Both the position numbers and the translations under genes were made by a program. DNA of 49,730 nt. It comes from Actinomycetota bacterium (lineage in GTDB: Bacteria > Actinomycetota > Actinomycetes > Nanopelagicales > Nanopelagicaceae). The DNA is taken from positions 1 through 49,730 of the forward strand of contig JACMQL010000044.1 in the NCBI GenBank assembly GCA_014377015.1. The letters run 5' to 3'. The notes under the pieces are model-generated. The model did no database searches and was not told where the DNA came from. It saw only the letters and a program-made list of their open reading frames with translations. This document shows positions 1 through 8,089 of the stretch, piece by piece. Each line of letters starts with the position of its first letter. Position 1 is the first letter of the stretch.

Positions 1-233
1 CCACCGTGAATTTTCGGGTGAAGCGTCTTCACTCGCCCGCCCATGATTTCGGGAAAGCCTGTGTAGTCGCCAACTTCGGTAACTGAGATGCCAGCCGTGC
101 GCAGAGTCTTTGCTGTTGATCCCGTTGAGAGTATCTCTACATTTGCATCTTGCAATGCCGTGCCAATTTCGACCAGACCGTTTTTGTCATAGACGCTGAC
201 TAGCGCGCGGCGGAAAGACTTCTTCTCTGACAT
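1..233 (-). CDS. purH: PurH, bifunctional AICAR transformylase/IMP cyclohydrolase (N-terminal part only)
   Basis: The last two steps of purine synthesis, formylation of AICAR and ring closure to IMP, are catalysed by PurH. Only the first 77 codons, the start of the IMP cyclohydrolase (MGS-like) domain, lie in the window; the gene runs off the left edge. The N-terminus reads [19 protein letters not shown], followed by a [11 protein letters not shown] segment and the family hallmark [14 protein letters not shown]. The ATG at 231-233 is one base downstream of the purN stop (235-237), and a GGAG Shine-Dalgarno sits seven bases before it inside the purN 3' end, so the two are translationally coupled. 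The purN-purH pairing is the usual actinobacterial arrangement. Confidence 0.95.
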   Translation of the reverse strand, partial: MSEKKSFRRALVSVYDKNGLVEIGTALQDANVEILSTGSTAKTLRTAGISVTEVGDYTGFPEIMGGRVKTLHPKIHG

Positions 234-234
234 C

Positions 235-822
235 TCAGTTCTCCAAAGGGCTTGTAGCGGCACTTAGTCCGGGTAGTACATCTGCAATAGTTTTTACAAT
301 CAACTCTCTTTCGACAATCTTAATGCGTTCGTGCAAACTCGCTACATCATCGGCCGCAAGCACGGGAACTTCCACCTGCGCAATATTTTTTCCAGTGTCC
401 ACGCCCTCATCGACCCAATGCACCGTCGTCCCAGTAGTAGTCACTCCCGCCCGAAATGCATCAGCTACCGCGTGAGCACCAGGGAAATTCGGAAGCAGTG
501 AGGGGTGTGAATTTATTGTGGCAAAACGCGATACGAACTCCGGGGAAAGTATTCGCATAAATCCCACACTTACGACCAAATCTGGATTGATAACACTTAC
601 GTGCTCCATCAACTCCTTGCTCCAGATTCCACGATCCTTCAGCATCGGATGGACGAAAACCGGAATTCCAGCGGATTGAGCTCGGGTCACTACATAAGCT
701 TGCGGTTGATCGCACACAATTTCCGCAATTCCCACGTGTAATCCGCCCGTCGCCACCGCATCAATCACAGCCTGCGCCAGGCTTCCGTTACCAGAAGCCA
801 TCAACACAATTTTCTTAGTCAT
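235..822 (-). CDS. purN: PurN, phosphoribosylglycinamide formyltransferase 1
   Basis: PurN transfers a formyl group from 10-formyl-THF to GAR in de novo purine synthesis. The 195-residue length is normal for the family. The N-terminal nucleotide-binding segment reads [13 protein letters not shown]. The catalytic triad is visible as N104 and H106 (INSHPSLLP) and D142 (VDEGVDTG), and the folate-side [11 protein letters not shown] motif is present. The ATG start lies inside a 17-bp tandem duplication (812-845). This has separated purN from the perM stop and placed a six-codon minicistron between them (see that entry). No strong Shine-Dalgarno precedes the start, which fits re-initiation after upstream translation. 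purH follows with a one-base gap. Confidence 0.96.
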   Translation of the reverse strand: MTKKIVLMASGNGSLAQAVIDAVATGGLHVGIAEIVCDQPQAYVVTRAQSAGIPVFVHPMLKDRGIWSKELMEHVSVINPDLVVSVGFMRILSPEFVSRFATINSHPSLLPNFPGAHAVADAFRAGVTTTGTTVHWVDEGVDTGKNIAQVEVPVLAADDVASLHERIKIVERELIVKTIADVLPGLSAATSPLEN

Positions 823-845
823 AGTTGCTTCTTAGTCATAGTTGC
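812..845. repeat. Perfect 17-bp tandem duplication at the perM/purN junction
   Basis: The unit TTCTTAGTCATAGTTGC occurs at 812-828 and again, without any mismatch, at 829-845. On the transcribed minus strand each copy carries the ATG ACT AAG AA start of purN. Removing one copy would restore a simple ATGA overlap between the perM stop and the purN start, so the duplication probably arose in an ancestor with overlapping genes. Confidence 0.97.
819..839 (-). CDS. Candidate six-codon minicistron (MTKKQL) bridging perM and purN
   Basis: This is a six-codon reading frame created by the 17-bp duplication. Its ATG (837-839) overlaps the perM stop TGA (836-838) as ATGA. Its own TGA (819-821) overlaps the purN ATG (820-822) as ATGA. 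Ribosomes finishing perM could therefore re-initiate twice and still reach purN in frame. There is no Shine-Dalgarno specific to it and the peptide is almost certainly non-functional. Translation is inferred from geometry only. Confidence 0.35.
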   Translation of the reverse strand: MTKKQL

Positions 846-1957
846 GCCACTTTAGAGTTGCTGCGAATTCTTGAAACGAGCCACGGACCAAACCAAGCCA
901 GAGCAGATCCTAAGCAAAACTCAACTACGAAAAATAGTGTGAATTTCCAAGTTGATACTCCGACAGTGGCTAGTACTTCAGTGATGAGTTGTCCGCTACT
1001 TAAGAAGGCGAGCAGAGCCATCACCACAAAGATCACCGCCGAACTCAATGCGAATGTCCGGAAATTTCTCCGCGTCGTAATTAGATAGACGGCTATGCCG
1101 CCCACGAAAATCCCTATCGCGCTTAGCAAAATAAGCGGGTGTCGCCCAGTAGGAAGCGCCCCCAAAAGGGGCAGGGCCGGAATTTGTGCGATTTGATGAG
1201 TCATGGCAGACAACGAGGTATCAGATCCGACTGCGAAACCGGGACCGATGAGATATGACAGCGTGGCCAAAATCGCATTCGGAATATAGAGCACTCCTAC
1301 AAAAAACAGCAGAATGCCACCTAACCATCCTGGCTGTAGAACTATTGTCAGATCACGAATTGTGGATTGTTGAGCGAATATCGCCACCGCCAAGACCAAA
1401 GATGCAATGCCCGTAACTACGGCGATAAAACGCAGCGCCACCTGAATCGAGAAATTCCAGTTCCGCGCTCCGAAATTTCGTACTGTTGACATGGCTATCC
1501 AAGATATTGGCAGCGTGGCAACTGGAACGAGAACGAGTACGGGCTTCACGCTGGTACTGGCCGTTACCCATGCGATCAGCGCAGTGATTGCAGTATAGAA
1601 AATTGCGATCATGCTTCGCGTTAGACGTAAGCCACGAACATCTCGTTGGCTCTCATCAAGTTGATACACGGCGCGAATGAAACCACTACGGAGGGCGAGA
1701 AAGGGAAAGAGAAGCGCTCCTAAAGGAAGAAATGACAACGCCCCCGCTTTGCCTCCCGGAGGTAAGAGCAAATCGAAGGGAATGTGATGAGTGGCTAACC
1801 ACATCCAACCTGCGGCCCGCATTGGATCGATGGTGTTTCCCGCTGTGTTACCAGCGGTCGCCCAGGCCAGCAAGGAAATAAAGGCACATGGCAGAAGTAC
1901 CAAGGCGACGCAGCGCAGCGCCTGTGTCAACGAGACCCAAAGGACGCGTTGTAACAC
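836..1957 (-). CDS. PerM-like polytopic membrane protein (DUF6350)
   Basis: This 373-residue integral membrane protein has roughly nine or ten hydrophobic segments spread over its length, beginning at residues 8-35. Identification rests on position and type: mycobacterial Rv0955 (PerM, linked to cell division under stress) is a polytopic protein directly upstream of purN-purH and downstream of sucCD, exactly as here. No enzyme motif is visible. The start is GTG at 1955-1957, with GAGGATAA nine bases upstream in the sucD 3' end; the gap to the sucD stop is five bases, so it belongs to the sucCD transcript. The C-terminus ends at a TGA inside the 17-bp duplication. A role in division is inferred from the family. 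Confidence 0.75.
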   Translation of the reverse strand: MLQRVLWVSLTQALRCVALVLLPCAFISLLAWATAGNTAGNTIDPMRAAGWMWLATHHIPFDLLLPPGGKAGALSFLPLGALLFPFLALRSGFIRAVYQLDESQRDVRGLRLTRSMIAIFYTAITALIAWVTASTSVKPVLVLVPVATLPISWIAMSTVRNFGARNWNFSIQVALRFIAVVTGIASLVLAVAIFAQQSTIRDLTIVLQPGWLGGILLFFVGVLYIPNAILATLSYLIGPGFAVGSDTSLSAMTHQIAQIPALPLLGALPTGRHPLILLSAIGIFVGGIAVYLITTRRNFRTFALSSAVIFVVMALLAFLSSGQLITEVLATVGVSTWKFTLFFVVEFCLGSALAWFGPWLVSRIRSNSKVAQL

Positions 1958-1962
1958 GCGAG

Positions 1963-2844
1963 TTATCCTCGCAGGATGGAGCGCATAATGCGGGCGGATT
2001 CACTTGGCGTCTGACCTACTTTTACGCCAGCCTCTTCCAGAGCATCCTTCTTCGCCTGCGCGGTCCCGGACGATCCCGAAACGATGGCACCTGCATGGCC
2101 CATCGTCTTTCCTTCAGGGGCTGTAAACCCAGCTACATACCCAACTACTGGCTTTGTCACATACTCACGAATAAACGCGGCAGCGCGCTCTTCAGCATCT
2201 CCGCCGATTTCACCGATCATGACGATCGCCTCTGTTTTTGGATCATCTTGGAATGCGCGCAGGCAATCAATGTGAGTTGTTCCGATTACGGGGTCTCCAC
2301 CAATTCCGACTGCCGTACTGAAACCGATATCGCGAAGCTCAAAAGCCATTTGGTAAGTAAGAGTTCCCGACTTAGATACCAAACCGATTGGGCCAGATCC
2401 AGTTACATCCGCCGGGATGATGCCGACATTGGACTCTCCTGGAGTGATGAGACCGGGACAGTTTGGTCCGATAATCCTGGTTGTTCCTTTGCTCTGCGAG
2501 TATGCAAAGAATGCGGCAGTGTCATGAACAGGAATGCCTTCGGTGATCACAACAACCAGTGGCAACGCGGCATCAATTGCATCCATAACGGCTGCCTTAG
2601 CGAACTTAGGTGGAACGAAAACGACGGACACCGTCGCCGAAGTTGCAACAATTGCTTCTGCCACCGTATTGAATACCGGGAGTTTGCGTCCTTCAATCTC
2701 CACTACTTGACCGCCTTTGCCGGGGGTAACTCCACCAACAATGTTGGTGCCAGATGCAAGCATCCGCCGCGTGTGCTTCGTTCCCTCTGAGCCGGTCATG
2801 CCCTGCACTATTACGCGGCTTGATTTATCAATAAAGATCGACAT
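1963..2844 (-). CDS. sucD: SucD, succinate-CoA ligase [ADP/GDP-forming] subunit alpha
   Basis: SucD is the catalytic alpha subunit of the TCA-cycle enzyme that converts succinyl-CoA to succinate with substrate-level phosphorylation. The 293-residue length is typical. The N-terminal CoA-binding Rossmann region ([18 protein letters not shown]) is present. The phosphorylated active-site histidine is H250 in [11 protein letters not shown], and GPNCPG lies in the middle. The ATG shares its A with the TAA of sucC (TAATG), so the two subunits are coupled for 1:1 synthesis. perM follows after five bases. Confidence 0.98.
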   Translation of the reverse strand: MSIFIDKSSRVIVQGMTGSEGTKHTRRMLASGTNIVGGVTPGKGGQVVEIEGRKLPVFNTVAEAIVATSATVSVVFVPPKFAKAAVMDAIDAALPLVVVITEGIPVHDTAAFFAYSQSKGTTRIIGPNCPGLITPGESNVGIIPADVTGSGPIGLVSKSGTLTYQMAFELRDIGFSTAVGIGGDPVIGTTHIDCLRAFQDDPKTEAIVMIGEIGGDAEERAAAFIREYVTKPVVGYVAGFTAPEGKTMGHAGAIVSGSSGTAQAKKDALEEAGVKVGQTPSESARIMRSILRG

Positions 2845-4007
2845 TACTTCGCCGCCAATTCTGCTGCGCGCGCAGCTGCACCGTCCATAGTTTCCAATTG
2901 CTGGATCAGCGGATGGGCCGCTTCGTTCAAGATCCTTCTTCCCTCAATAACATTGTTGCCATCAAGGCGCACAACAATTGGCTTGGTCGCCTTATCGCCG
3001 AGTATCTCCAAAGCCTTAACGATGCCGTTTGCAACCGCATCGCAGGAAGTTATTCCGCCGAATACATTCACAAAAACGCTCTTCACATCTTTATCGCCGA
3101 GAATGATGGACAAGCCATCAGCCATTACCTCGGCTGAGGCACCGCCGCCGATATCAAGAAAATTGGCCGGCTTAACTCCACCGAATTTCTCGCCGGCATA
3201 GGCGACAACATCTAGCGTGCTCATTACCAACCCTGCACCATTGCCGATGATCCCGACTGAACCATCGAGCTTCACGTAATTCAAATTCTTTTCTTTAGCG
3301 GCGGCTTCTAGTGGATCAGTTGCGGAGTGGTCTTCCAGAGCGGCATGATCTGGATGACGGAAATCAGCGTTGTCATCCAAGGTTACTTTTCCGTCGAGGG
3401 CGACGATGCGTCCGTCGGCAGTCTTCACGAGCGGGTTCACTTCAACCAAGGTTGCATCTTCAGAAGTAAAAACTTTCCAGAGCAGAACTAGTACATCCGC
3501 CACCTTTGCAACGATCTCTTCTGGAAATTGTGCCTGGCGGATAATCTTTTCGGCCATGTTTTTTGAAATTCCATCGATTGAGTTGACGGGAACCTTTGCC
3601 AACTTCTCTGGCGTCTCTTTTGCAACATGCTCAATATCCATACCGCCAGCTACTGAGGCCATAACTAAGAAGGTGCGATTGGATCGGTCGAGCAAAATCG
3701 CCAAATAATATTCGGCTTCGATCGCAGCAGCTTGGGCGATCATTACCTTTCCAACGATGTGACCTTTGATATCCATCCCGAGAATGGCAGCGGCTTTGAC
3801 TTTCGCATCGGCTGCATCGGCGGCAACTTTGACCCCCCCGGCCTTGCCGCGACCCCCAACTTTTACTTGCGCCTTAACCACCACTTTGCCACCCATTGAG
3901 GCAGCTGCACTCTCGGCTTCCTCTGGTGTGGTTGCAACGGCCCCGGCAAGAACCGGCACTCCGTGTTTTTCAAAGAGATCCCTGGCCTGATATTCAAAGA
4001 GATCCAC
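2844..4007 (-). CDS. sucC: SucC, succinate-CoA ligase subunit beta
   Basis: SucC is the nucleotide- and succinate-binding beta subunit, with an ATP-grasp fold. The protein begins [19 protein letters not shown], the family N-terminus, and contains [22 protein letters not shown] (metal-binding region) and the C-terminal NVFGGI motif. The start is placed at the GTG 4005-4007 (387 residues): GGAG lies six bases before it. The in-frame ATG 12 bases further upstream (4017-4019) has no Shine-Dalgarno and would itself supply the GGAG. It sits 44 bases downstream of pcrA. No clear promoter was found in that gap, so read-through from pcrA is possible. Confidence 0.97.
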   Translation of the reverse strand: MDLFEYQARDLFEKHGVPVLAGAVATTPEEAESAAASMGGKVVVKAQVKVGGRGKAGGVKVAADAADAKVKAAAILGMDIKGHIVGKVMIAQAAAIEAEYYLAILLDRSNRTFLVMASVAGGMDIEHVAKETPEKLAKVPVNSIDGISKNMAEKIIRQAQFPEEIVAKVADVLVLLWKVFTSEDATLVEVNPLVKTADGRIVALDGKVTLDDNADFRHPDHAALEDHSATDPLEAAAKEKNLNYVKLDGSVGIIGNGAGLVMSTLDVVAYAGEKFGGVKPANFLDIGGGASAEVMADGLSIILGDKDVKSVFVNVFGGITSCDAVANGIVKALEILGDKATKPIVVRLDGNNVIEGRRILNEAAHPLIQQLETMDGAAARAAELAAK

Positions 4008-4051
4008 GCAAGACTCCATTCACACGTACGGAAAAGCGAACGGGTGTAATC

Positions 4052-6292
4052 CTAGAGCTTCTCCACGGGGGCATAGCGCAACAACAATCGCTTCTCGCCC
4101 GATTGACCGAAATTTATAGTCGCTTCTGCCCTATCTCCTTCACCAGATAGTGCAACAACAGTGCCGAGGCCGAAAGTGTCGTGCGACACACGCTCGCCAA
4201 CAACCAATTCCAAAGCTGTGGTTTTCCTACCCGTAGCCCTGGCAGGCGGTGCCGAATAATCTCGGCGTTTAGTGCTACTTGAGAAAAGCGAGCTAGAAAC
4301 ACTTTTATTTCGCCATTCGATAACCACATCTGGAATTTCTTCCAAGAAACGCGAAGGCGGGTTGAAACTCGGGGCACCCCAGGATGATCGAGATTCAGCC
4401 CGTGTGAGGTAGAGCCGCTGTTCGGCGCGTGTGAGTCCTACGTATGCCAGCCGCCGCTCCTCTTCAATCTCCTTCGGCTCACCTAGCGTCCGAGAATGCG
4501 GAAAAATGCCGTCCTCCAGACCTGTCAAGAAGACAGTTGGAAATTCAAGTCCCTTTGCGGTGTGCAAAGTCATTAGCGTTACAACACCACCGTGATCTTC
4601 ACCCTCTGGAATTTCATCCGCATCAGCAACGAGTGAAACCTGCTCAAGAAATCCTGCCAACGAGATTTCTTCATCTTCGCCCAGTGACTCAAAGGGGCGC
4701 TCTTCGTATTCAATTGATACTGCAACAAGCTCCTGCAGATTCTCTACTCGAACTTCATCTTGTGGATCGGTACTTGATGACAATTCAGCGAGCAATCCCG
4801 ACTGCTCTAGCACTGCTTCGATTATCACGGAAGGTCGCACCTTTGCTTCCACGAGCACCCGCAGGGCAGCAATCATTGAAATGAAACTATGTACCGAAGC
4901 CGCCGCCCGCGTGGGCATCTCGGGCACGTCTGAACAATTGTTCAAACCGTCCCAAAATGAATTTTGTCTGGATTTTGCATAAGCATCAACATAATCAAGG
5001 GCCCGATCCCCGATTCCGCGCTTGGGCACATTGATGATTCGGCGCAGGGAAATTTCATCATTCGGATTGGCTAGCACTCGCAAATAGGCAAGCAGGTCTT
5101 TGACTTCTTTCCGCTCGTAAAATCGCACTCCCCCCACCACTTTGTAGGGCAACGCTGCGCGCATAAAAACTTCTTCAAATACGCGAGATTGCGCATTGGT
5201 GCGATAGAAAATCGCGGTATCTCCTGGTTGCGACACCCCTTCGCGCGCTAGTGAGCGAATCTCATCACGAACAAAATCAGCTTCAGCGTGTTCATTTTCT
5301 GCAATGAATCCCACCAGTGGTGCGCCAGCCCCGGCTTCGGACCACAAGTTCTTCTCTTTCCGACTTTCGTTCTGGGTGATAACAGCATTGGCAGCGTTGA
5401 GAATATTCTGACTAGAACGATAATTTTGCTCCAGTAAAACGGTGGTCGCGCTCGGATAATCCATCTCAAATTGCAGGATATTGCGGATTGTCGCGCCACG
5501 AAATCCGTAAATGGATTGATCTGCGTCCCCCACAACGCATAACTCTGCTGGCGCAAACCCGTCATCGGCCGTGCCCACAAGTTCTCGAATAAGTATGTAT
5601 TGCGCATGATTTGTATCTTGATACTCATCGACTAAGACATGCCTGAATCTCGAGCGAAATCGCGCTTTGCTTTCCGGAAAGAGCTGTAAAACCTTCACGG
5701 TGTTGAGAATCAGATCATCAAAATCCATCGCGTTGGCTTGCTTTAATCGCCGTTGATACAGTTCGTAGACCTCCGCGACTACCTGCTCAAATTGATTCTG
5801 CGTTGAACTGGCATAGTCACTCGGTCCCATCAATTCATTCTTTGCATTAGAGATCATGGATTGGAATTGCCGCGCCGGATAGCGCTTCGGATCCAGATTG
5901 AGTTCCTTGGAAACTATCGTAATGAGCCGCAAACTATCTGCTTGATCATAAATACTAAACGAATTTCCGTAATCCAAGCGCACTGCCTCTTGTCGTAGCA
6001 ATCGCACGCAAGCAGAGTGAAAAGTTGAGACCCACATCGAACGAGCAATCGGCCCAACTAACTCAGCGACACGTTCCTTCATCTCACCAGCAGCTTTATT
6101 CGTGAATGTGATTGCCAAAATCTCGTATGGAGCAACCTGACGTCGTGCCATTAAATAGGCGATTCTTCGCGTCAAAACCCGAGTTTTGCCTGAGCCGGCT
6201 CCTGCCACAACCAAAAGCGGCCCACCTGCGTGCGTAACTGCGGCGCTTTGTTGGGGATTTAGCCCGACTAGTAAAGGATCGGTGCCAGTCAT
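4052..6292 (-). CDS. pcrA: PcrA/UvrD-type ATP-dependent DNA helicase
   Basis: This is a superfamily 1A 3'-5' helicase acting in repair and clearance of replication blocks. The start is ATG 6290-6292 (746 residues, MTGTDPLLVGLNPQQ). Visible motifs are the Q-motif LNPQQSAAV, Walker A GAGSGKT, motif II DEYQDTN, motif III GDADQSIYGFRGA, motif IV QNYRSS, motif V TLHTAKGLEFPTVF and motif VI VGLTRAEQRLY. The C-terminus (VSHDTFGLGTVVAL...) is the Tudor-like tail characteristic of actinobacterial PcrA/UvrD1. An in-frame upstream extension of 25 codons is possible but is not conserved in character and lies across the promoter. The gene appears to be leaderless. It is followed by sucCD, as in mycobacteria. 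Confidence 0.97.
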   Translation of the reverse strand: MTGTDPLLVGLNPQQSAAVTHAGGPLLVVAGAGSGKTRVLTRRIAYLMARRQVAPYEILAITFTNKAAGEMKERVAELVGPIARSMWVSTFHSACVRLLRQEAVRLDYGNSFSIYDQADSLRLITIVSKELNLDPKRYPARQFQSMISNAKNELMGPSDYASSTQNQFEQVVAEVYELYQRRLKQANAMDFDDLILNTVKVLQLFPESKARFRSRFRHVLVDEYQDTNHAQYILIRELVGTADDGFAPAELCVVGDADQSIYGFRGATIRNILQFEMDYPSATTVLLEQNYRSSQNILNAANAVITQNESRKEKNLWSEAGAGAPLVGFIAENEHAEADFVRDEIRSLAREGVSQPGDTAIFYRTNAQSRVFEEVFMRAALPYKVVGGVRFYERKEVKDLLAYLRVLANPNDEISLRRIINVPKRGIGDRALDYVDAYAKSRQNSFWDGLNNCSDVPEMPTRAAASVHSFISMIAALRVLVEAKVRPSVIIEAVLEQSGLLAELSSSTDPQDEVRVENLQELVAVSIEYEERPFESLGEDEEISLAGFLEQVSLVADADEIPEGEDHGGVVTLMTLHTAKGLEFPTVFLTGLEDGIFPHSRTLGEPKEIEEERRLAYVGLTRAEQRLYLTRAESRSSWGAPSFNPPSRFLEEIPDVVIEWRNKSVSSSLFSSSTKRRDYSAPPARATGRKTTALELVVGERVSHDTFGLGTVVALSGEGDRAEATINFGQSGEKRLLLRYAPVEKL

Positions 6293-6299
6293 GGACCTA

Positions 6300-6305
6300 A
6301 GTCTA
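6300..6305 (-). promoter_or_regulatory. Candidate -10 element giving a leaderless pcrA transcript
   Basis: The hexamer TAGACT (TANNNT) on the minus strand lies exactly seven bases before the pcrA ATG, which would place transcription start on or next to the A of the start codon. No good -35 box and no properly spaced Shine-Dalgarno were found. This is consistent with the leaderless genes common in actinobacteria. Confidence 0.45.
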
Positions 6306-6361
6306 TTAGGCTTGCACGAGGCTCTTACATCTTTCAAACTGCACATGCTCGAGGAGAAAAA

Positions 6362-7084
6362 ATGCAACCCATCGAAGACAGCGAAATTAAACGCGTTCTA
6401 GTCGTGAGTGCGCATCCAGATGATTCTGATTTTGGTGCTTCCGGAACTATCGCCGGCTGGATCAAGATGGGCATCGAAGTCTCCTATTGCATCTGCACAA
6501 ATGGTGATCAAGGCGGCGAAGAGTCAGGAATTCCACTTGAGGAAATGCCTGCCGTAAGACAGAGAGAACAACGTGCGGCAGGGGCTGCCATCGGAGTCCA
6601 TGACATTACCTTTCTGAATTATCGAGATGGCTGGCTGGAGCCAACCATTGCTTTACGTAAGGACATTGTGAAAGCAATTCGAATAGCAAAGCCAGATCGA
6701 ATGGTTATTCAAAGTCCAGAAAGAAACTGGGAAAGAATCGGCGCCAGCCATCCTGATCATTTAGCTGCGGGTGAAGCAGCTATACAAGCCGTGTATCCGG
6801 ATGCAAGAAATCCATTTGCATTTACTGATCTTTTGGATGAAGGCCACGAACCGTGGCGCGTAAAAGAAGTTTGGGTAACGGCGCACGCGACACCAGATCA
6901 CTGGGTCGACATCACAGACACCTTCCACATGAAGATGGCGGCGTTGCACTCTCACGCATCTCAAACAGCGCACAACGCTGAACTTGAGAACATGGTCCGT
7001 GCTTGGGGGGAGCGAAATGCGGCTCAAGCAGGATTGGCTGAGGGAAGGATTGCTGAGGCATTCAAGATTGTGAACACCAATTAA
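6362..7084 (+). CDS. PIG-L/LmbE family deacetylase
   Basis: This is a zinc-dependent N-acetyl-sugar deacetylase-like protein of 240 residues. The two family metal-binding motifs are present: AHPDD (H18, D21) and SHPDH (H133). Actinobacterial relatives include MshB and Mca of mycothiol metabolism and LmbE-like enzymes. The sequence does not settle which, and the short length with no extra domain fits a generic PIG-L deacetylase. GAGGAG (6351-6356) is five bases before the ATG. It is divergent from pcrA (69 bases between starts) and convergent with the DoxX-like gene. Both stop codons share the four bases TTAA at 7081-7084, so no terminator separates them. Confidence 0.85.
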   Translation: MQPIEDSEIKRVLVVSAHPDDSDFGASGTIAGWIKMGIEVSYCICTNGDQGGEESGIPLEEMPAVRQREQRAAGAAIGVHDITFLNYRDGWLEPTIALRKDIVKAIRIAKPDRMVIQSPERNWERIGASHPDHLAAGEAAIQAVYPDARNPFAFTDLLDEGHEPWRVKEVWVTAHATPDHWVDITDTFHMKMAALHSHASQTAHNAELENMVRAWGERNAAQAGLAEGRIAEAFKIVNTN

Positions 7085-7518
7085 CGACTAAGAGCATTCT
7101 TACGACGTGCGCGAAAGTTTTGCCAGGCACCCGTAGACCAGAGTGCCCAAAGCACCAAAAGCGGCTGAAAAAATAATCGCGTGAATCTGGCTTGATCACT
7201 ATCTAAGCCAAAAGCGTCGATGCCATTTACAAATTGCGCAATATTTCCCGGGAATACTGCGATAAAAAAGAACGCCGTGACCCAGCCGATCTGAACGCGG
7301 AATCTCCAAAGTACGACCAATGCCAGACCAAGAAGAATCTCTACAACACCTGATACCAAGACAACGAGATCGGCTTGGTCACTGAGAAATGTTGGAACTT
7401 GGGCTTGAAACTCAAGCCGACTAGTAGTTAGGTGCCTAAGGCCCGCATACGTAAGTGCGATACCAAGAACTACTTGTGTAGATTTTCTCAACAATCCCCA
7501 ATTTAGCATTTTCTTCAT
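7081..7518 (-). CDS. DoxX-like small membrane protein
   Basis: This 145-residue membrane protein has about four hydrophobic segments (near residues 13-28, 48-70, 76-95 and 115-130). Motifs of the DoxX superfamily are recognisable: YAGLRHL near the N-terminus, the SGVVEILLGLALV helix, and FPGNIAQFVNG. Members are linked to redox or quinone functions, but this one has no assigned role. The ATG overlaps the stop of the upstream secreted-protein gene by four bases (ATGA), so the pair is co-translated. The stop overlaps the stop of the PIG-L gene. Confidence 0.7.
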   Translation of the reverse strand: MKKMLNWGLLRKSTQVVLGIALTYAGLRHLTTSRLEFQAQVPTFLSDQADLVVLVSGVVEILLGLALVVLWRFRVQIGWVTAFFFIAVFPGNIAQFVNGIDAFGLDSDQARFTRLFFQPLLVLWALWSTGAWQNFRARRKNALSR

Positions 7519-8057
7519 TTGCTAGGACCAGATTTGTTCCTCACTACCTCACCTGCAACTTCTTTCTCGCCAATCGCGATGGTAATTTCTGATTTCGCTC
7601 TTGAGGTAATCGTGATCGTGTAGACGCCTTGCTCTGCTGGAGAGTTATAACGAGCGAGGAAAAAATAGTTTGTCCGACCATAAGGTTCAAAAAACTCTGT
7701 GCGCTCATTGATTTGCAACACTACTTTCACACCTGAAGGCGAAGTAGCCACAACGCGTGGCAACTTTGCATTGCTCAAAATATTCTCTGGTCTCTTATCA
7801 ACGATCAGATATTGAAGAGCTAGTTGGTCGCCTTCGTTGAACTGAGCACGAAAGGCCCGAGTTTGACCAGCCTTGGTGAAGGAGGCTCTCACTGCAAATG
7901 AGATCGTTGCGTCTACAAGTAGCGGACCTTTTGCGGCAGTCGTGTCTGTGTTTTGAAGAATGACAGGCTGATGTGCAGAAGCTGACGAACTACTCAATAA
8001 AGTAATTGCGACAGCGGAGACCACCGCCAAGCGCCTGAGTCGACCCATAAAAATCAT
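7515..8057 (-). CDS. Secreted protein of unknown function, N-terminal signal peptide
   Basis: I do not recognise the family. The 180-residue protein has a Sec-type signal peptide (RLRRLAVVSAVAITLLSSSSASA, residues 6-28). Cleavage is likely after ASA, leaving a mature protein that begins HQPVIL. The remainder looks like a beta-rich extracellular domain with repeated beta-type stretches (LLVDATISFAVRASF, GVYTITITSRA) and no cysteine. The start could equally be the second methionine at 8046-8048. Neither has a strong Shine-Dalgarno. It is coupled to the DoxX-like gene. A 7-bp inverted repeat lies immediately upstream. A mature N-terminal histidine is known as a copper ligand in some secreted families; that is only a suggestion here. 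Confidence 0.7.
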   Translation of the reverse strand: MIFMGRLRRLAVVSAVAITLLSSSSASAHQPVILQNTDTTAAKGPLLVDATISFAVRASFTKAGQTRAFRAQFNEGDQLALQYLIVDKRPENILSNAKLPRVVATSPSGVKVVLQINERTEFFEPYGRTNYFFLARYNSPAEQGVYTITITSRAKSEITIAIGEKEVAGEVVRNKSGPSK

Positions 8058-8066
8058 GTTGCGCGA

Positions 8067-8086
8067 ATTAGTAGATTTTTACTAAT
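8067..8086. repeat. 7-bp inverted repeat upstream of the secreted-protein gene
   Basis: ATTAGTA (8067-8073) and TACTAAT (8080-8086) form a perfect inverted repeat with a six-base loop between the cyclophilin stop and the start of the secreted protein. No U-tract follows on either strand, so it is a weak terminator candidate. It could be an operator or a promoter-associated palindrome. Confidence 0.4.
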
Positions 8087-8089
8087 CGA

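Noticed and set aside
1888-2790. A 300-codon open frame on the plus strand
   Set aside because: It lies wholly opposite sucD and the perM start, has no family features and is rich in Cys/Arg/Asn. It is a shadow of the sucD codons.
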